64,000 nucleotides of DNA from Oscillospiraceae bacterium (GTDB lineage: Bacteria; Bacillota; Clostridia; Oscillospirales; Ruminococcaceae). Positions 33,239 to 43,414 of this stretch are shown piece after piece (the first letter of the stretch is position 1; each line of letters opens with the position of its first letter). Location of the stretch: positions 1 to 64,000 of the forward strand of contig JAQXHC010000049.1 of the NCBI GenBank assembly GCA_029007035.1, written 5' to 3'. Below the pieces are notes generated by a model. That model was not told where the DNA came from, did not search any database, and was given only the letters and a program-made list of their open reading frames with translations. Both the position numbers and the translations under genes were made by a program.

Positions 33239-34042
33239 TCAGCCAAGCATAACATCAAGCAGCATCATAATTGCAAATCCGCACATAATGCCCATAGTAG
33301 CAAAATATGGCTGGGCGTCCATGTTGCGCTGACATTCGGGAATCAGCTCATGAACAGCCACGAGAATCATAGCTCCTGCGGCAAAGGCGAGCGCATATGG
33401 CAGGAAAGTCTCGATATGCACAACGAGCATTGCGCCTATTACACCTGCAACCGGTTCGACCATTCCCGATGCCTGACCGAGCAGGAAGCTTTTTCGCCTT
33501 GAAACTCCCTCACGTCTCAGCGGAAGAGAAACAGCAGCTCCCTCCGGAAAATTCTGCAATCCGATTCCCACGGCAACAGTGACCGCACCCATTAAGCTTT
33601 CCATAGAATATCCGCCGTTTCCGAGCGTACCGAATGCGACTCCAACAGCGAGCCCCTCCGGGATATTGTGTAGAGTAATTGAGAGAATCAGCATCAGAAT
33701 TCGGTTGAATCTTTCTCCTGGATTTCCGCCCGAGCTGTCGGTTTTTTTTCTCATTGCCGAGACCGTTTTATCCGAAATCCACATAAACAGTGCACCACTG
33801 AGAAATCCGACGGTTGCGACGAGATAAGCCGGAGTTGTCAGAGTCTCTTCCGCGCGTTCAATGGCAGGCTGCAGAAGTGACCAGAAGCTTGCGGCAATCA
33901 TTACACCTGCGGCAAATCCGAGCATGAGATTCAGAAATTTTGGGTTTGGGTTCTTAAAAAATACGACTGTTGCAGCTCCGAGAGCGGTTACTGCCCACGT
34001 TCCCAGCGTAGCTGCAAGAGCCATTAAAACAATACTGTCCAT
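33239..34042 (-). CDS. ZIP family metal transporter
   Basis: The 267-residue membrane protein belongs to the ZIP family, importing zinc, iron or manganese. The conserved metal-site helices are ITLHNIPEGLAVGVAFG and IGLQNFPEGAAVSLPL. About eight membrane segments and a hydrophilic loop (DKTVSAMRKKTDSSGGN) are visible. It is closest to the ZupT/GufA type. A GGAGG-like site precedes ATG 34042. No metal-regulator box was identified. Confidence 0.9.
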   Translation of the reverse strand: MDSIVLMALAATLGTWAVTALGAATVVFFKNPNPKFLNLMLGFAAGVMIAASFWSLLQPAIERAEETLTTPAYLVATVGFLSGALFMWISDKTVSAMRKKTDSSGGNPGERFNRILMLILSITLHNIPEGLAVGVAFGTLGNGGYSMESLMGAVTVAVGIGLQNFPEGAAVSLPLRREGVSRRKSFLLGQASGMVEPVAGVIGAMLVVHIETFLPYALAFAAGAMILVAVHELIPECQRNMDAQPYFATMGIMCGFAIMMLLDVMLG

Positions 34043-34174
34043 ACATATTTTTCCTCCTCATGTACAGTATATGACGGAGAAAAAACATTGTGACTGTCTC
34101 AACGGTTATTATAACATAATTCGACAAATATTGCAACCCTCTGAAGGCTTCGGACGTCGTCCCGCGAATAAAGC

Positions 34175-34209
34175 TGAAGCCCGACGGATGCGAGGTTCGT
34201 CGGGCTTCA
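34175..34209 (-). terminator. hairpin downstream of dockerin beta-helix gene
   Basis: A 12-bp perfect stem (34175-34186 with 34198-34209) lies just past the stop of the minus-strand gene at 34262. The T-run after it is interrupted, so termination is likely but not certain. Confidence 0.6.
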
Positions 34210-34261
34210 AGAGGTTTATATGAAATTTATGATAATTGCATGGCTCAGAATCTCAGTTTAT

Positions 34262-37200
34262 TCATCCCCATGGGTTCTGGTTTCCGCTGCTGCCTGATGT
34301 GCTTACGGCAGTTCCACCGCTGATTGTTCCGTTTGCATATACAGACTGGGATGAATCAGAGGTAATCAGGTCAGTTCCGCCTGAAATCGTTCCGCCTGTG
34401 TAGCATTTAAGATTTGTATTATTGAGGGTTATATTGCCCATGCCCTGCATTGTTGTGAACGATACTACAACATTTCCCGAGGCGTCAGCGATTGTGAACT
34501 GAGTGTTTGCTGAAACAGTGCCTGTGGACTGTGAGGAAATCTCAGCGATTGTACCGCCTGTAAGGCTTTCGGAATAGCCGTCTCCGCAGTCAAGCGGCTC
34601 CTGACCGTTGGCAATTACACAGCCTCCGCTGATGTTGAGAGGACCATTTGAATCGAATGCATCATGGTCGCCGCTTGCAGACTGAACAATTGCAATACCG
34701 CCTGCTATAGTCAGCTGATTGCCGCCTGAGGTGCCGAAACCGCCGCCGGGATTCCAGCCGCCGGGAGAGCTATTACCTGAGCCGTCTGCGCCGCCTGCTG
34801 CATTATATCCGTCGTCGCCGGCTTTTACAACAACAGTACCGCTGTACTGATAGATATTATTGCCCTCTATTCCTTCGTAGCACTTAGTAACGTAAATTTC
34901 AAAATCGCTGTTTGCGCCGCCTTCTTTGCCGAGAGTAAAGTCGTTATCCGAATGGCATGCGTCATCTGCGGTAGCGAGATTCATTGCTCCTCCGAGGATA
35001 TTCATGTTTCCTCCGCAGTGGATACAGTCGTCAGAGGAATCAATGGTAATACTGCCGCCGTTGATGGTAATATTTCCGCCGCTCTGATATGTAGTTCCTG
35101 TTTCGTCGTAGAGTCCTACGGATTTGATACCCTTGGCGCTGATGTCAACCTTATTGCTGTTGCCGTCCATGCCGCCGCCGGGACCTCCCCAGCCGCCGGG
35201 ACCTCCCCAGCCGCCGGTGCTTCCGCCGCTTGCACTGCCTGTAAAGCCTGAACCCTGATATGTGTAGATATTAAGGCTGCCGCCGTTCATTGTGAAGTCC
35301 TGTTCTGCCTGTATACCGTCGGCATAAGCATTAATATCAATTGTACCGCCGTTGATCAGAACGAATCCCTTTCCTGTTTCGGTGCTTGTAGCTTTGATAC
35401 CGTCGCCGCTTGTAGTGGTCTTAACTGTAACATTAAGAGTGGAGAAGTCAGTGTCTGCAGCATCGCCGATTCTTACTGAATCGTTTCCTCTGATAGCGTC
35501 GTCAACTGCCGTTACATTGATAGTTCCGTTCCATATCTTAAGATCGTTTTTGCAGACGATTCCGTCTTCGGTATTACCGTTAACGATAAGCGTGCCTTTG
35601 CCCTTGAGCTTGAGGTCGTCTCTTGCAAAAATCGGAGCATTGACTGTAATTGTTTCGTTATCGCTGTTCACATATGTATCGGTATGAGATGTACCGTCGG
35701 AAATCGTATTAACAGTGCCGTCTTTGGCGGAAATCGCACATTCATCGCCGACATTTTCAACATAAATCGGGGCAACGCTGCTGTTTGAGAGTGTGAGTCC
35801 GTTGAGCGAGAGAGTAACGTAAGCCGCAGGCTCGGCGGTATCATCGGTATTTACGACGATCTGACCGTTTGAACAGTTTCCGCTGAAAGAATAGTCGCCT
35901 GATTTTGTAACAGTAACGGTTGTTCCGCTAACGGTCATGTTCTCGGCTGAATTGATGTCAACAGCTTCGCCTGCTGCATTGGCAAGTGTCACACCGCTGT
36001 CTGAGAAATTGACAGAAACGACAACATTATCGCCTGTACCCGGTGTGATAACCTCTCCGCCGCTGAGGATATCAACATTCTGATACTGAGTAACGGCGCC
36101 TGTATTGAGGAAGTTCGCATTCTTATCGGTTCCGTGACCAACCTGCTGACCGCCGACATATACGCTGTATGAACCGTCCGCAGAGAGGGAAGCGTCGCTG
36201 ATGAGAACATAGTCATATTTCTTGATCGGCGAGTATGTAAGTGAGCCTATGGTGATAGCGTTATCCTTTGTCCACTCCGCAGCCATATCGAGGAGCACAG
36301 TTGTCTGTGTTGTGCCGTCCGTGCTGATGAGCTCGTTGCCGTTAACCTGATAATCGGTAGCAGTTGCGATAACGGTACCGCCTGTGATGTTAAGCAGTCC
36401 GTTTGCGTCAAGACGTAAGCCTCTGTCGCCGCAGGCTGTGAGTGTACCGCCGGAAACATTTATTTCGAGAGCAGCCTGAACCGCATCGTTACCTGCCTTG
36501 ACATCGGCGGTTCCGCTGATCATGTAAATTGAACCGTCAGATTTGATACCGTCGGCAGAGGATTTGATCTGAATTGACGCTCCCTCGATTTCAATGTCCT
36601 TATCGGACTTGATAGCATCGGCATCACCGGCAAGAACTGCGTCGGTAGTGAGGTCATCGGTATTGACAACGATTGTTCCGCCGTTGAGGCTGATTTTCTT
36701 TTCGCTGTTGATACCGGCATTCATAGTGCTGTTGATATTGAGCGTACCGGTGCTGTTTTTAGTGATTGTAAGCTTGTTATTCGTAAAGATTACGCCGCTT
36801 TCGGTGTATGCAGCCGCAGCTGTATCGGTGAGAGTGTTAGTGCCGTTAACAGTGATCTTGGTTTTATCAGAGCCCGAAAGAGCAGTTGAATAGATGCACG
36901 GAGCGCTGCTGCCTGTCATTGTTACATCGTTAAGAACAATTTCGACCTCGCCGATGTCATCAGCGGGAGTTTCAACGATAATCTGACCGTCAGCAAGGTT
37001 GCCGTCTACGTGATAAACGCCGGAAGCTCCGATAGTAACCGTTTTGCCCTCAACAGTGAGATAATAGCCCTCGGTGGTGATTGAGTCAGTAAGGAGGTGG
37101 ATATATCCCTCATTTGCAACAGGTTCAACATCGCCCTCTTTATATGATTCAGGTAGAGAGGCAATCTGTTTTGCGAGATATTTCTGAATTGAAATAGCGT

Positions 37201-37468
37201 CGCTGGTGTTAACGCCGTCGCCTCTCTGGTAAACGTCCGAAGCGTTGAGCTGCTCGTCAGTCATAGGATTTGCATCGGCAGAAGCAGCATAGCACATAAT
37301 TGAAACAACATCGTTTACTGTGATGCTGCCGTCCAGATCAGCATCGCCGTATTTTACTTCCTCCGCTGCGGCAGAAACATTTGCTGCCGGAATGGACGGA
37401 AGTGCAGCCGCCAGAACGCACAGTGACGATATTCCGGCAAACAGCTTCCTGAATTTTCTGTTTTTCAT
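34262..37468 (-). CDS. dockerin protein with tandem DUF4353 beta-helix domains
   Basis: The 1068-residue secreted protein has a signal peptide (1-34), an N-terminal type I dockerin (about 39-107, GDADLDGSITVNDVV and QRGDGVNTSDAISIQKYLAK), and two long stretches of parallel beta-helix-like repeats (about 125-470 and 490-1060). Phrases such as DGIKSDGSIYMISGT and SSDDCIHCGGNMNILGG fit the carbohydrate-binding DUF4353 family, whose Clostridium member Cthe_2159 binds cellulose and pectin-type acidic sugars. A Gly/Trp/Pro-rich insert with GGWGGPGGWGGPGGG sits inside the second domain. No catalytic motif is seen. It most likely brings polygalacturonan binding to a cellulosome. Confidence 0.85.
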   Translation of the reverse strand: MKNRKFRKLFAGISSLCVLAAALPSIPAANVSAAAEEVKYGDADLDGSITVNDVVSIMCYAASADANPMTDEQLNASDVYQRGDGVNTSDAISIQKYLAKQIASLPESYKEGDVEPVANEGYIHLLTDSITTEGYYLTVEGKTVTIGASGVYHVDGNLADGQIIVETPADDIGEVEIVLNDVTMTGSSAPCIYSTALSGSDKTKITVNGTNTLTDTAAAAYTESGVIFTNNKLTITKNSTGTLNINSTMNAGINSEKKISLNGGTIVVNTDDLTTDAVLAGDADAIKSDKDIEIEGASIQIKSSADGIKSDGSIYMISGTADVKAGNDAVQAALEINVSGGTLTACGDRGLRLDANGLLNITGGTVIATATDYQVNGNELISTDGTTQTTVLLDMAAEWTKDNAITIGSLTYSPIKKYDYVLISDASLSADGSYSVYVGGQQVGHGTDKNANFLNTGAVTQYQNVDILSGGEVITPGTGDNVVVSVNFSDSGVTLANAAGEAVDINSAENMTVSGTTVTVTKSGDYSFSGNCSNGQIVVNTDDTAEPAAYVTLSLNGLTLSNSSVAPIYVENVGDECAISAKDGTVNTISDGTSHTDTYVNSDNETITVNAPIFARDDLKLKGKGTLIVNGNTEDGIVCKNDLKIWNGTINVTAVDDAIRGNDSVRIGDAADTDFSTLNVTVKTTTSGDGIKATSTETGKGFVLINGGTIDINAYADGIQAEQDFTMNGGSLNIYTYQGSGFTGSASGGSTGGWGGPGGWGGPGGGMDGNSNKVDISAKGIKSVGLYDETGTTYQSGGNITINGGSITIDSSDDCIHCGGNMNILGGAMNLATADDACHSDNDFTLGKEGGANSDFEIYVTKCYEGIEGNNIYQYSGTVVVKAGDDGYNAAGGADGSGNSSPGGWNPGGGFGTSGGNQLTIAGGIAIVQSASGDHDAFDSNGPLNISGGCVIANGQEPLDCGDGYSESLTGGTIAEISSQSTGTVSANTQFTIADASGNVVVSFTTMQGMGNITLNNTNLKCYTGGTISGGTDLITSDSSQSVYANGTISGGTAVSTSGSSGNQNPWG

Positions 37469-37712
37469 GGTAAAAACTCCTTTTTAAAAATATGTTTTTG
37501 ATTCGGTTCCTATGAATCAACATAAACGTGAACTTTTCTAACTGAGTATGATTATAAATTTGCTTGCTTAAAATAATCTTAAAAATTCAGGAAATTTTTA
37601 CAGATTCCAAAAATCTGTAAAATAATGGAAAAAATGCCGTTCTATATACAAATATGGTATAGATAATCGAAAAGGTCTTTCTGCTGATGCGGAAAGACCT
37701 CCTGATAAATTT

Positions 37713-38273
37713 TCATATCGATAAAAACAGTTCATGAATTCTTGTGTCATCGGTGAGTTCGGGGTGAAATGATAATCCGATCTGATTTCTGAAACGAACA
37801 GCCGTAATTTTATTATCAGTGACATTAAGAATCTCTACATCGTCCGAAAGAACGCTTTCAATAAACGGAGCGCGGATAAAACGCATTGGATAATCAGCGA
37901 TTACACCTACATTTCCGACAGCTGAAAAGCTTCCGAGCTGCCGTCCGTAGCCGTTTCTGTAAACTGAAACGGGCAAAGTTCCGAAAACAGTCTCATCACC
38001 GCCCGAAATTCGCTCTGAAAGAAGAATAAGTCCCGCACACGTTCCCATAACAGGAGCGCCTGCGCAGATAAATTCTTTTATAGGTTCAAACAGACCCAAT
38101 TCGTGAAGAAGTTTTCTTTGTGTAGTGCTTTCGCCTCCGGGAAGAATAAGCCTGTCAATATCATCCGTTATATCGGACGGAGTTCTTATAAAGCGATAAT
38201 CCACGCCGAGTTTTTCAAGACAGTCGCCGTGCTCGCGGAACGCTCCCTGAACTGCTATGATTGCGACTGCCAT
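37713..38273 (-). CDS. pdxT: pyridoxal 5'-phosphate synthase glutaminase subunit PdxT
   Basis: The 186-residue class I glutaminase releases ammonia from glutamine and channels it to PdxS. The catalytic cysteine lies in APVMGTCAGLILLSERI, and LILPGGESTT and the late LSFHPELTDD (His/Glu) complete the set. Its ATG overlaps the pdxS stop by one base (TAATG), so the subunits are coupled. Confidence 0.95.
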   Translation of the reverse strand: MAVAIIAVQGAFREHGDCLEKLGVDYRFIRTPSDITDDIDRLILPGGESTTQRKLLHELGLFEPIKEFICAGAPVMGTCAGLILLSERISGGDETVFGTLPVSVYRNGYGRQLGSFSAVGNVGVIADYPMRFIRAPFIESVLSDDVEILNVTDNKITAVRFRNQIGLSFHPELTDDTRIHELFLSI

Positions 38274-39148
38274 TACTTGCCCCTTTCAGCCATAAGAAGC
38301 GCGATTTCCTGTTCGTTTATTCCGACCATCGCTTCACCGAGATTTTCGGAAAGCTTTGCAAGGATATCTGGATTGTCGTAATTGGTCACAGCTTTTACGA
38401 TTGCCTGAGCGCGCTTTTCGGGATTGCCTGATTTGAAAATTCCCGATCCGACGAAAACGCCCTCCGCACCAAGCTGCATCATCAGAGCTGCATCCGCAGG
38501 AGTTGCAACACCGCCTGCTGCAAAGTTCACAACAGGAAGCTTGCGGTTATCGTGAACATATTTTACAAGCTCAACGGAAACCTGAAGCCGCTTTGCCTCC
38601 TCAAACAACTCGTCATCACGGCGTGAAGCAAGCTGGGATATTTCGCTCTGTATCATACGCATATGTCTTACTGCCTGAACTACGTCGCCAGTACCTGGTT
38701 CACCCTTTGTGCGAATCATAGAAGCACCCTCGGAAATACGTCTCAGAGCCTCGCCGAGATTTTTCGCGCCGCAGACAAAAGGAACGCGGAAACGGGTCTT
38801 ATCAATATGATAAACGTCGTCGGCGGGTGAGAGAACCTCACTTTCGTCTATATAGTCAATTTCGATTGCTTCGAGAATCTGAGCTTCAGCGAAGTGACCG
38901 ATTCTGCACTTTGCCATAACAGGAATGCTGACAGCCTCCTGAATACCTTTGATCATAGCAGGGTCGCTCATTCTTGAAACTCCTCCTGCTGCGCGTATAT
39001 CCGCGGGAATGCGTTCGAGAGCCATAACTGCGCATGCGCCTGCCGCTTCGGCGATTTTAGCCTGTTCGGGAGTGGTTACATCCATAATTACGCCGCCCTT
39101 TAGCATCTGAGCAAGCTCCTTGTTAAGCTGATAACGATCATTGTTCAT
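38273..39148 (-). CDS. pdxS: pyridoxal 5'-phosphate synthase lyase subunit PdxS
   Basis: The 291-residue TIM-barrel enzyme makes PLP from ribose 5-phosphate, glyceraldehyde 3-phosphate and ammonia. Family blocks are [43 protein letters not shown], the lysine in VMAKCRIGH and [19 protein letters not shown] 39148 after GGAGGT is the start; ATG 39163 lies before that ribosome site. The operon is divergent from its presumed regulator pdxR. Confidence 0.96.
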   Translation of the reverse strand: MNNDRYQLNKELAQMLKGGVIMDVTTPEQAKIAEAAGACAVMALERIPADIRAAGGVSRMSDPAMIKGIQEAVSIPVMAKCRIGHFAEAQILEAIEIDYIDESEVLSPADDVYHIDKTRFRVPFVCGAKNLGEALRRISEGASMIRTKGEPGTGDVVQAVRHMRMIQSEISQLASRRDDELFEEAKRLQVSVELVKYVHDNRKLPVVNFAAGGVATPADAALMMQLGAEGVFVGSGIFKSGNPEKRAQAIVKAVTNYDNPDILAKLSENLGEAMVGINEQEIALLMAERGK

Positions 39149-39183
39149 GTTGATTACCTCCATTTATTCCAGCCGCAGGACTG

Positions 39184-39212
39184 TTGACATTTAATTACAA
39201 TCATAGTATAAT
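39184..39212 (+). promoter_or_regulatory. sigma-A promoter of pdxR
   Basis: TTGACA at 39184-39189 and TATAAT at 39207-39212, spacer 17 bp. The presumed PdxR operator begins just downstream of its -10 box. Confidence 0.82.
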
Positions 39213-39233
39213 CAAAATGTGACCATATTTCAA
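39205..39233 (-). promoter_or_regulatory. sigma-A promoter of pdxST
   Basis: On the minus strand TTGAAA (39233-39228) and TATACT (39210-39205), spacer 17 bp. One operator half-site lies within the spacer. Confidence 0.78.
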
Positions 39234-39263
39234 TAATCAAAATATGTTTTTTTAATATGGTCA
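39220..39263. promoter_or_regulatory. putative PdxR operator
   Basis: TGACCATATT at 39220-39229 and its exact inverse AATATGGTCA at 39254-39263 flank a 24-bp A/T-rich centre. It lies between the divergent pdxST and pdxR promoters and covers the leader of pdxR and the spacer of the pdxST promoter. MocR-type regulators such as PdxR are known to bind such widely spaced half-sites. Confidence 0.7.
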
Positions 39264-39277
39264 GAAAGAGGATAATT

Positions 39278-40591
39278 ATGCTTACATACGAACTTGACAG
39301 GTCAGATTCTGAACCTATGTATGTCCAGATATATGAAAAAATAAAGAACGACATAGAGCAGGATAAAATAAAAGCAGGCGAAAAACTGCCGTCTAAAAGG
39401 AGTTTTGCCGCGCAGCTCGGACTGAGCGTGATCACTGTTGAAAATGCATATAACCAGTTGATTGCCGAGGGATATATAAGGTCAGTTCCGAAAAAAGGAT
39501 ATTTTGCGGAAAGATTCATTAAAAAAAATACAGGTCAGCCGGCGGCAGGAGAGCGTTATGTTACTGATTCCGAATCGGAAGGAAGTGATGCCGAAAACGA
39601 ATTATTTCCGTTTACTATATGGGCAAAGCTCATGCGTGAGGAGCTTTCATCAAATCAGCGCCAGCTGCTTACAAAACCGCCATCTGAGGGGGTATACGAG
39701 CTGAGAAAAGCTATATCCCGTCATCTGAAGCAGTTCCGGAATATAAACGCAGCGCCGGAACAGATAATCATCGGCGCAGGAACGGAATACCTTTATATGC
39801 TTATGAATCTTCTTTTCGGAGATAATTATATTTTCGCTGTCGAAGAGCCGGGATACTCAAAAATTGCCGAAATATACGCAAATTACGGCATAAAATGCGA
39901 ACGGCTTCCGGTTCTCCCCGACGGGATTGATACGGATTATCTGAGAAAAATCAAAGCTGATATAATTCATATTTCTCCTTCGCATCATTTTCCGACCGGA
40001 GTGATAACGTCAATCAGCAAGCGTTATTCGCTTCTTGAATGGGCTTCACAGTCTCCCGACAGATTTATCATAGAGGATGATTATGACAGCGAATTCAGAC
40101 TTTCCGGAAAACCGATACCCTCACTCTACAGCATTGATGTTATGGATAAGGTCATTTACATGAACACATTCAGCAAGAGTCTTTCTTCGACAATCAGAAT
40201 CAGCTATATGGTGCTTTCGCCGGCGCTTTTACAGAAATTCAGAGAAAAGCTCGGATTTTATTCATGCCCTGTTTCAACATTTGAGCAGTATACTCTTGCA
40301 CGGTTCATCGATGAGGGATACTTTGAAAAGCATATCAACAGAATGCGCGTCCACTACAAAAAATGCCGGAATGAGCTTTTTGAGAAAATGAAAAAGTACG
40401 ATCTGTTCAAAAATTCCGTAATATCGGGCGAGAATTCGGGTCTGCACTGTGTTGTCCGGTTCAGCACCGACCTGAGTGATGAGGAACTGCTTGATAAAAT
40501 CACCTCTCTCGGATTCAGAGCATCGATGATAAAGAAATATTATCATGACGATGAGATCCCCGATTTGCACACGCTTATTTTCTTTTACTGA
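39278..40591 (+). CDS. pdxR: MocR/GntR-aminotransferase regulator PdxR
   Basis: The 437-residue regulator fuses a GntR winged helix (about 1-75, PMYVQIYEKIKNDIEQ and KLPSKRSFAAQLGLSVITVE) to a PLP-binding fold-type I aminotransferase-like domain. The PLP lysine is in NTFSKSLSSTIRISYM, preceded by IIEDDYDSEFR. It should sense PLP and control pdxST. ATG 39278 after AGAGG is chosen; the frame is open to 39257 within the operator. Confidence 0.92.
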   Translation: MLTYELDRSDSEPMYVQIYEKIKNDIEQDKIKAGEKLPSKRSFAAQLGLSVITVENAYNQLIAEGYIRSVPKKGYFAERFIKKNTGQPAAGERYVTDSESEGSDAENELFPFTIWAKLMREELSSNQRQLLTKPPSEGVYELRKAISRHLKQFRNINAAPEQIIIGAGTEYLYMLMNLLFGDNYIFAVEEPGYSKIAEIYANYGIKCERLPVLPDGIDTDYLRKIKADIIHISPSHHFPTGVITSISKRYSLLEWASQSPDRFIIEDDYDSEFRLSGKPIPSLYSIDVMDKVIYMNTFSKSLSSTIRISYMVLSPALLQKFREKLGFYSCPVSTFEQYTLARFIDEGYFEKHINRMRVHYKKCRNELFEKMKKYDLFKNSVISGENSGLHCVVRFSTDLSDEELLDKITSLGFRASMIKKYYHDDEIPDLHTLIFFY

Positions 40592-40696
40592 ATAAGAATG
40601 TGCACTATAACATGATTTGAATTAATTCAAGTACACAATAATGCACACCATGATTTATAATATTACAAAAACATCATAAAACAGGATAATAATTCA

Positions 40697-40725
40697 TTGT
40701 AAATTAAAAATAAATATTGTATAAT
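40697..40725 (+). promoter_or_regulatory. sigma-A promoter of pectate lyase gene
   Basis: TTGTAA at 40697-40702 and TATAAT at 40720-40725, spacer 17 bp. Upstream, at 40597-40619, lies a motif also seen before the esterase gene, and at 40617-40630 a perfect 14-bp palindrome TTGAATTAATTCAA. Confidence 0.75.
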
Positions 40726-40764
40726 ATAAAAAACATTCATATAAAGATCGGGAGGAATTGTATA

Positions 40765-43398
40765 ATGAAAAAGCTCAAAAAAGCCGCAGCATTTGCAGCT
40801 GGACTTGTGACGGCGATGTCATGCGTGTCCGGACGCATTGCACCAATAAGGAATAACTCCGCAAAAGCTGCTGCGGAATCCGTTCTTGCATTCCCGGGAG
40901 CTGTTGGCGGAGGGCGATACGCCACAGGCGGACGCGGCGGCGAAGTCGTGCATGTGACAAATCTTAACGACAGCGGAGCAGGCTCGTTCCGCGATGCAGT
41001 CAGCAAGCCGAACCGAATCGTTGTTTTTGACGTAAGCGGTACTATCGAGCTTGCGAGCAACATTCTTGTTTCCGACAATGTGACGATTGCCGGTCAGACA
41101 GCTCCGGGAGGCTCCGGAATCACACTGAAAAACTATAAACTCGGAATGAGCGGCAATAATATCATCTGCCGCTATCTCAGTTCCCGTCCGGGTCCCTACA
41201 TGGCGACCAGCAGCGGAAACGATGCCTGGGGCGGAGCAAAAGGCTCTAATTCGATTATCGATCACTGCTCCATGAGCTGGACGACCGACGAGCAGTGGGG
41301 ACTTTACTCCAATAACGAGTACTACACCGTTCAGTATTCGGTTATCGGTCCTGCTGATTCATGGGGCGGTCACAGCAAGGGAATACATGGCTTCGGACTG
41401 ATGATGGGCAAAGGCTACAGCACATTCGATCATAATCTTATCATACACAACGTATCAAGAAACTTCCGCGGCAAGGTCGTCGGTACAGAAACCGCCGATT
41501 TCACCAACAACGTTATTTATAACTGGGCATATCAGACAGCCTACGGTACAATCGGACATCTGAACTACGTCAACAATACGCTGAAGATGGGCAACGGCAC
41601 CACCGGAGGCAAGCACTATGTAAGCGTGGACAGCAGTACAAGTCCGCAGAATTTCAAGATATATCTTTCAGGCAACAGAATGCTCAATAAGGACGATTCT
41701 GTTTACGGAACAGTGACCTACGATAACTGGGCAGGAATTACAGTAAAGGACGGACTTGGAATAACCCTTGACGATCTGAAAAGCAGTTCTTCATTTACAA
41801 CCGAAGTCAACGGAGTGAATGTCTCGACTGCCCTCACAGCAGAAAGTGCAGAAGATTCCTATGCTCACGTATTATCCTATGCAGGCAACGGTATTTCACC
41901 AGATGCAAGAACCGATGTTGATAAACAGGCGGCGAACGAGGCTCTGACAGGTACCGGAAATCTCAGCGGCACCGCCGCGTATTCCGAAGCCGATGATGCG
42001 CAGAAAGAAAAGCTCGACAGCTATAAAATACAATGTGGAGTAACTTATACATATCCCTCTGCTGTACTCGAAAAGGCCATAACAGACTCTGACAATGATG
42101 GAATGCCTGATGAGTGGGAGCTTGCAAGAGGACTCAATCCCAACGACCCGGGTGATACAAACGGGGATTACTGCGGTCAGGGATACACAAACATCGAGTA
42201 CTATATCAATGACCTTACCGTTGATTCGTTCCCCGATGGAGTAGTAACTCCGTCCCCCGAAATGAGTATCGAAACAATTTCGGCATTTGAGACAATTGAA
42301 GCTGAGAATTTCAGCGAGCAGAGCGGAGTAACTACCGAGGACTGCTCCGAGGGCGGACAGAATGTGGGATATATCGAAAACGGGGATTATATCATGTTCC
42401 GCGGAGTCGACTTCGATAACGGCGCGAAGAGCTTTACTGCGCGGCTCGCAGGAGGAACTGCTGGAATTGAGCTGTACCTTGACAGGCTCACGGACCAACC
42501 TGTCGCCTCACTCAGCTTTAACGGAACGGACGGCTGGCAGAACTGGGAGAATGTTTCATTCAATATTCCGACGATTTCCGGAGTTCACAGTCTGTATATA
42601 AGGTTCACGGGAGGAGAGGGCTATCTCCTGAATATAAATAATTTTGTGTTCGGCAGAGACGCTGTCCCACTCAGCGGACGGCTTATCACTAACCTTGTTG
42701 TTAACGACAGTGATAACGCTTCCAGCTGGAAAATTGCTGAAAAAGCTTCAGCAGGCTCGCTTGTTTTCGGCGACCGTGATGTTACATTTACAGAGCTTCC
42801 GAATGAGCTTGACGGAGCTGAACAGATTCTGACTGCCTGCGATTCCAAGTATTACGAAGCAGAGCTTGCTTCGTTTACAGCAGGGGAGGATATTACGGTA
42901 TATGCAGGATTTGATGCAAGAGTATCGCCGCTTCCGTCGTGGCTCGCAGCCTGGAAGGAAACAGGACTGACCTGCACTAACTCAGGCGACGTTGTATTCA
43001 ATCTTTACAGGCTTGACGTTTCCAAAGGAGATACGGTCATCCTCGGCGCAAACGGACAGTCAGCCTCATGCGTGAATTATACTGTATTTGCAGTTGAAAG
43101 CTCATCTGTCGGACCGACTGAAGCTACAGAGCCTTCAACCGTGCCTGAAACCGACATTCCAACAACGGACAAAGAAATAATCTACGGCGATGCTGACAGC
43201 AGCATGGAAATCAACATTAATGACGTTGTAGCTGTAATGTGTTATGCAGCGGATCCCAGCGGCTCCACGATGACCGAAAGCGAGCTTGATGCCGCAGACG
43301 TATTTCAAAGAGGTGACGGAGTTAACGCAAGCGATGCTATTTCAATTCAGAAATATCTTGCTAAGGTGATAATGGCTCTGCCCGAATCGTGGAAATAA
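40765..43398 (+). CDS. pectate lyase (PL1-like) with CBM6 and dockerin
   Basis: The 877-residue secreted enzyme has a signal peptide (1-36), a right-handed beta-helix pectate lyase domain (about 43-330; VHVTNLNDSGAGSFRDAVS, IIDHCSMSWTTDEQ, HNVSRNFRGKV), a calcium-binding DSDNDGMPDEWELARGLNP segment (about 441-460), a CBM6-like domain (about 509-629; FETIEAENFS, IENGDYIMFRGVDF), a further beta domain (about 633-782), a PT-rich linker and a C-terminal type I dockerin (about 806-877). It should cleave polygalacturonan by beta-elimination on a cellulosome. ATG 40765 after GGAGG starts a clear signal peptide. Confidence 0.9.
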   Translation: MKKLKKAAAFAAGLVTAMSCVSGRIAPIRNNSAKAAAESVLAFPGAVGGGRYATGGRGGEVVHVTNLNDSGAGSFRDAVSKPNRIVVFDVSGTIELASNILVSDNVTIAGQTAPGGSGITLKNYKLGMSGNNIICRYLSSRPGPYMATSSGNDAWGGAKGSNSIIDHCSMSWTTDEQWGLYSNNEYYTVQYSVIGPADSWGGHSKGIHGFGLMMGKGYSTFDHNLIIHNVSRNFRGKVVGTETADFTNNVIYNWAYQTAYGTIGHLNYVNNTLKMGNGTTGGKHYVSVDSSTSPQNFKIYLSGNRMLNKDDSVYGTVTYDNWAGITVKDGLGITLDDLKSSSSFTTEVNGVNVSTALTAESAEDSYAHVLSYAGNGISPDARTDVDKQAANEALTGTGNLSGTAAYSEADDAQKEKLDSYKIQCGVTYTYPSAVLEKAITDSDNDGMPDEWELARGLNPNDPGDTNGDYCGQGYTNIEYYINDLTVDSFPDGVVTPSPEMSIETISAFETIEAENFSEQSGVTTEDCSEGGQNVGYIENGDYIMFRGVDFDNGAKSFTARLAGGTAGIELYLDRLTDQPVASLSFNGTDGWQNWENVSFNIPTISGVHSLYIRFTGGEGYLLNINNFVFGRDAVPLSGRLITNLVVNDSDNASSWKIAEKASAGSLVFGDRDVTFTELPNELDGAEQILTACDSKYYEAELASFTAGEDITVYAGFDARVSPLPSWLAAWKETGLTCTNSGDVVFNLYRLDVSKGDTVILGANGQSASCVNYTVFAVESSSVGPTEATEPSTVPETDIPTTDKEIIYGDADSSMEININDVVAVMCYAADPSGSTMTESELDAADVFQRGDGVNASDAISIQKYLAKVIMALPESWK

Positions 43399-43414
43399 AA
43401 CAGAATAAATTAAA

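Noticed and set aside
34952-35251. Small plus-strand frame with an AGTSPAAGTSPAAG-type repeat
   Set aside because: It is the antisense reading of the Gly/Trp/Pro repeat in the dockerin beta-helix gene.
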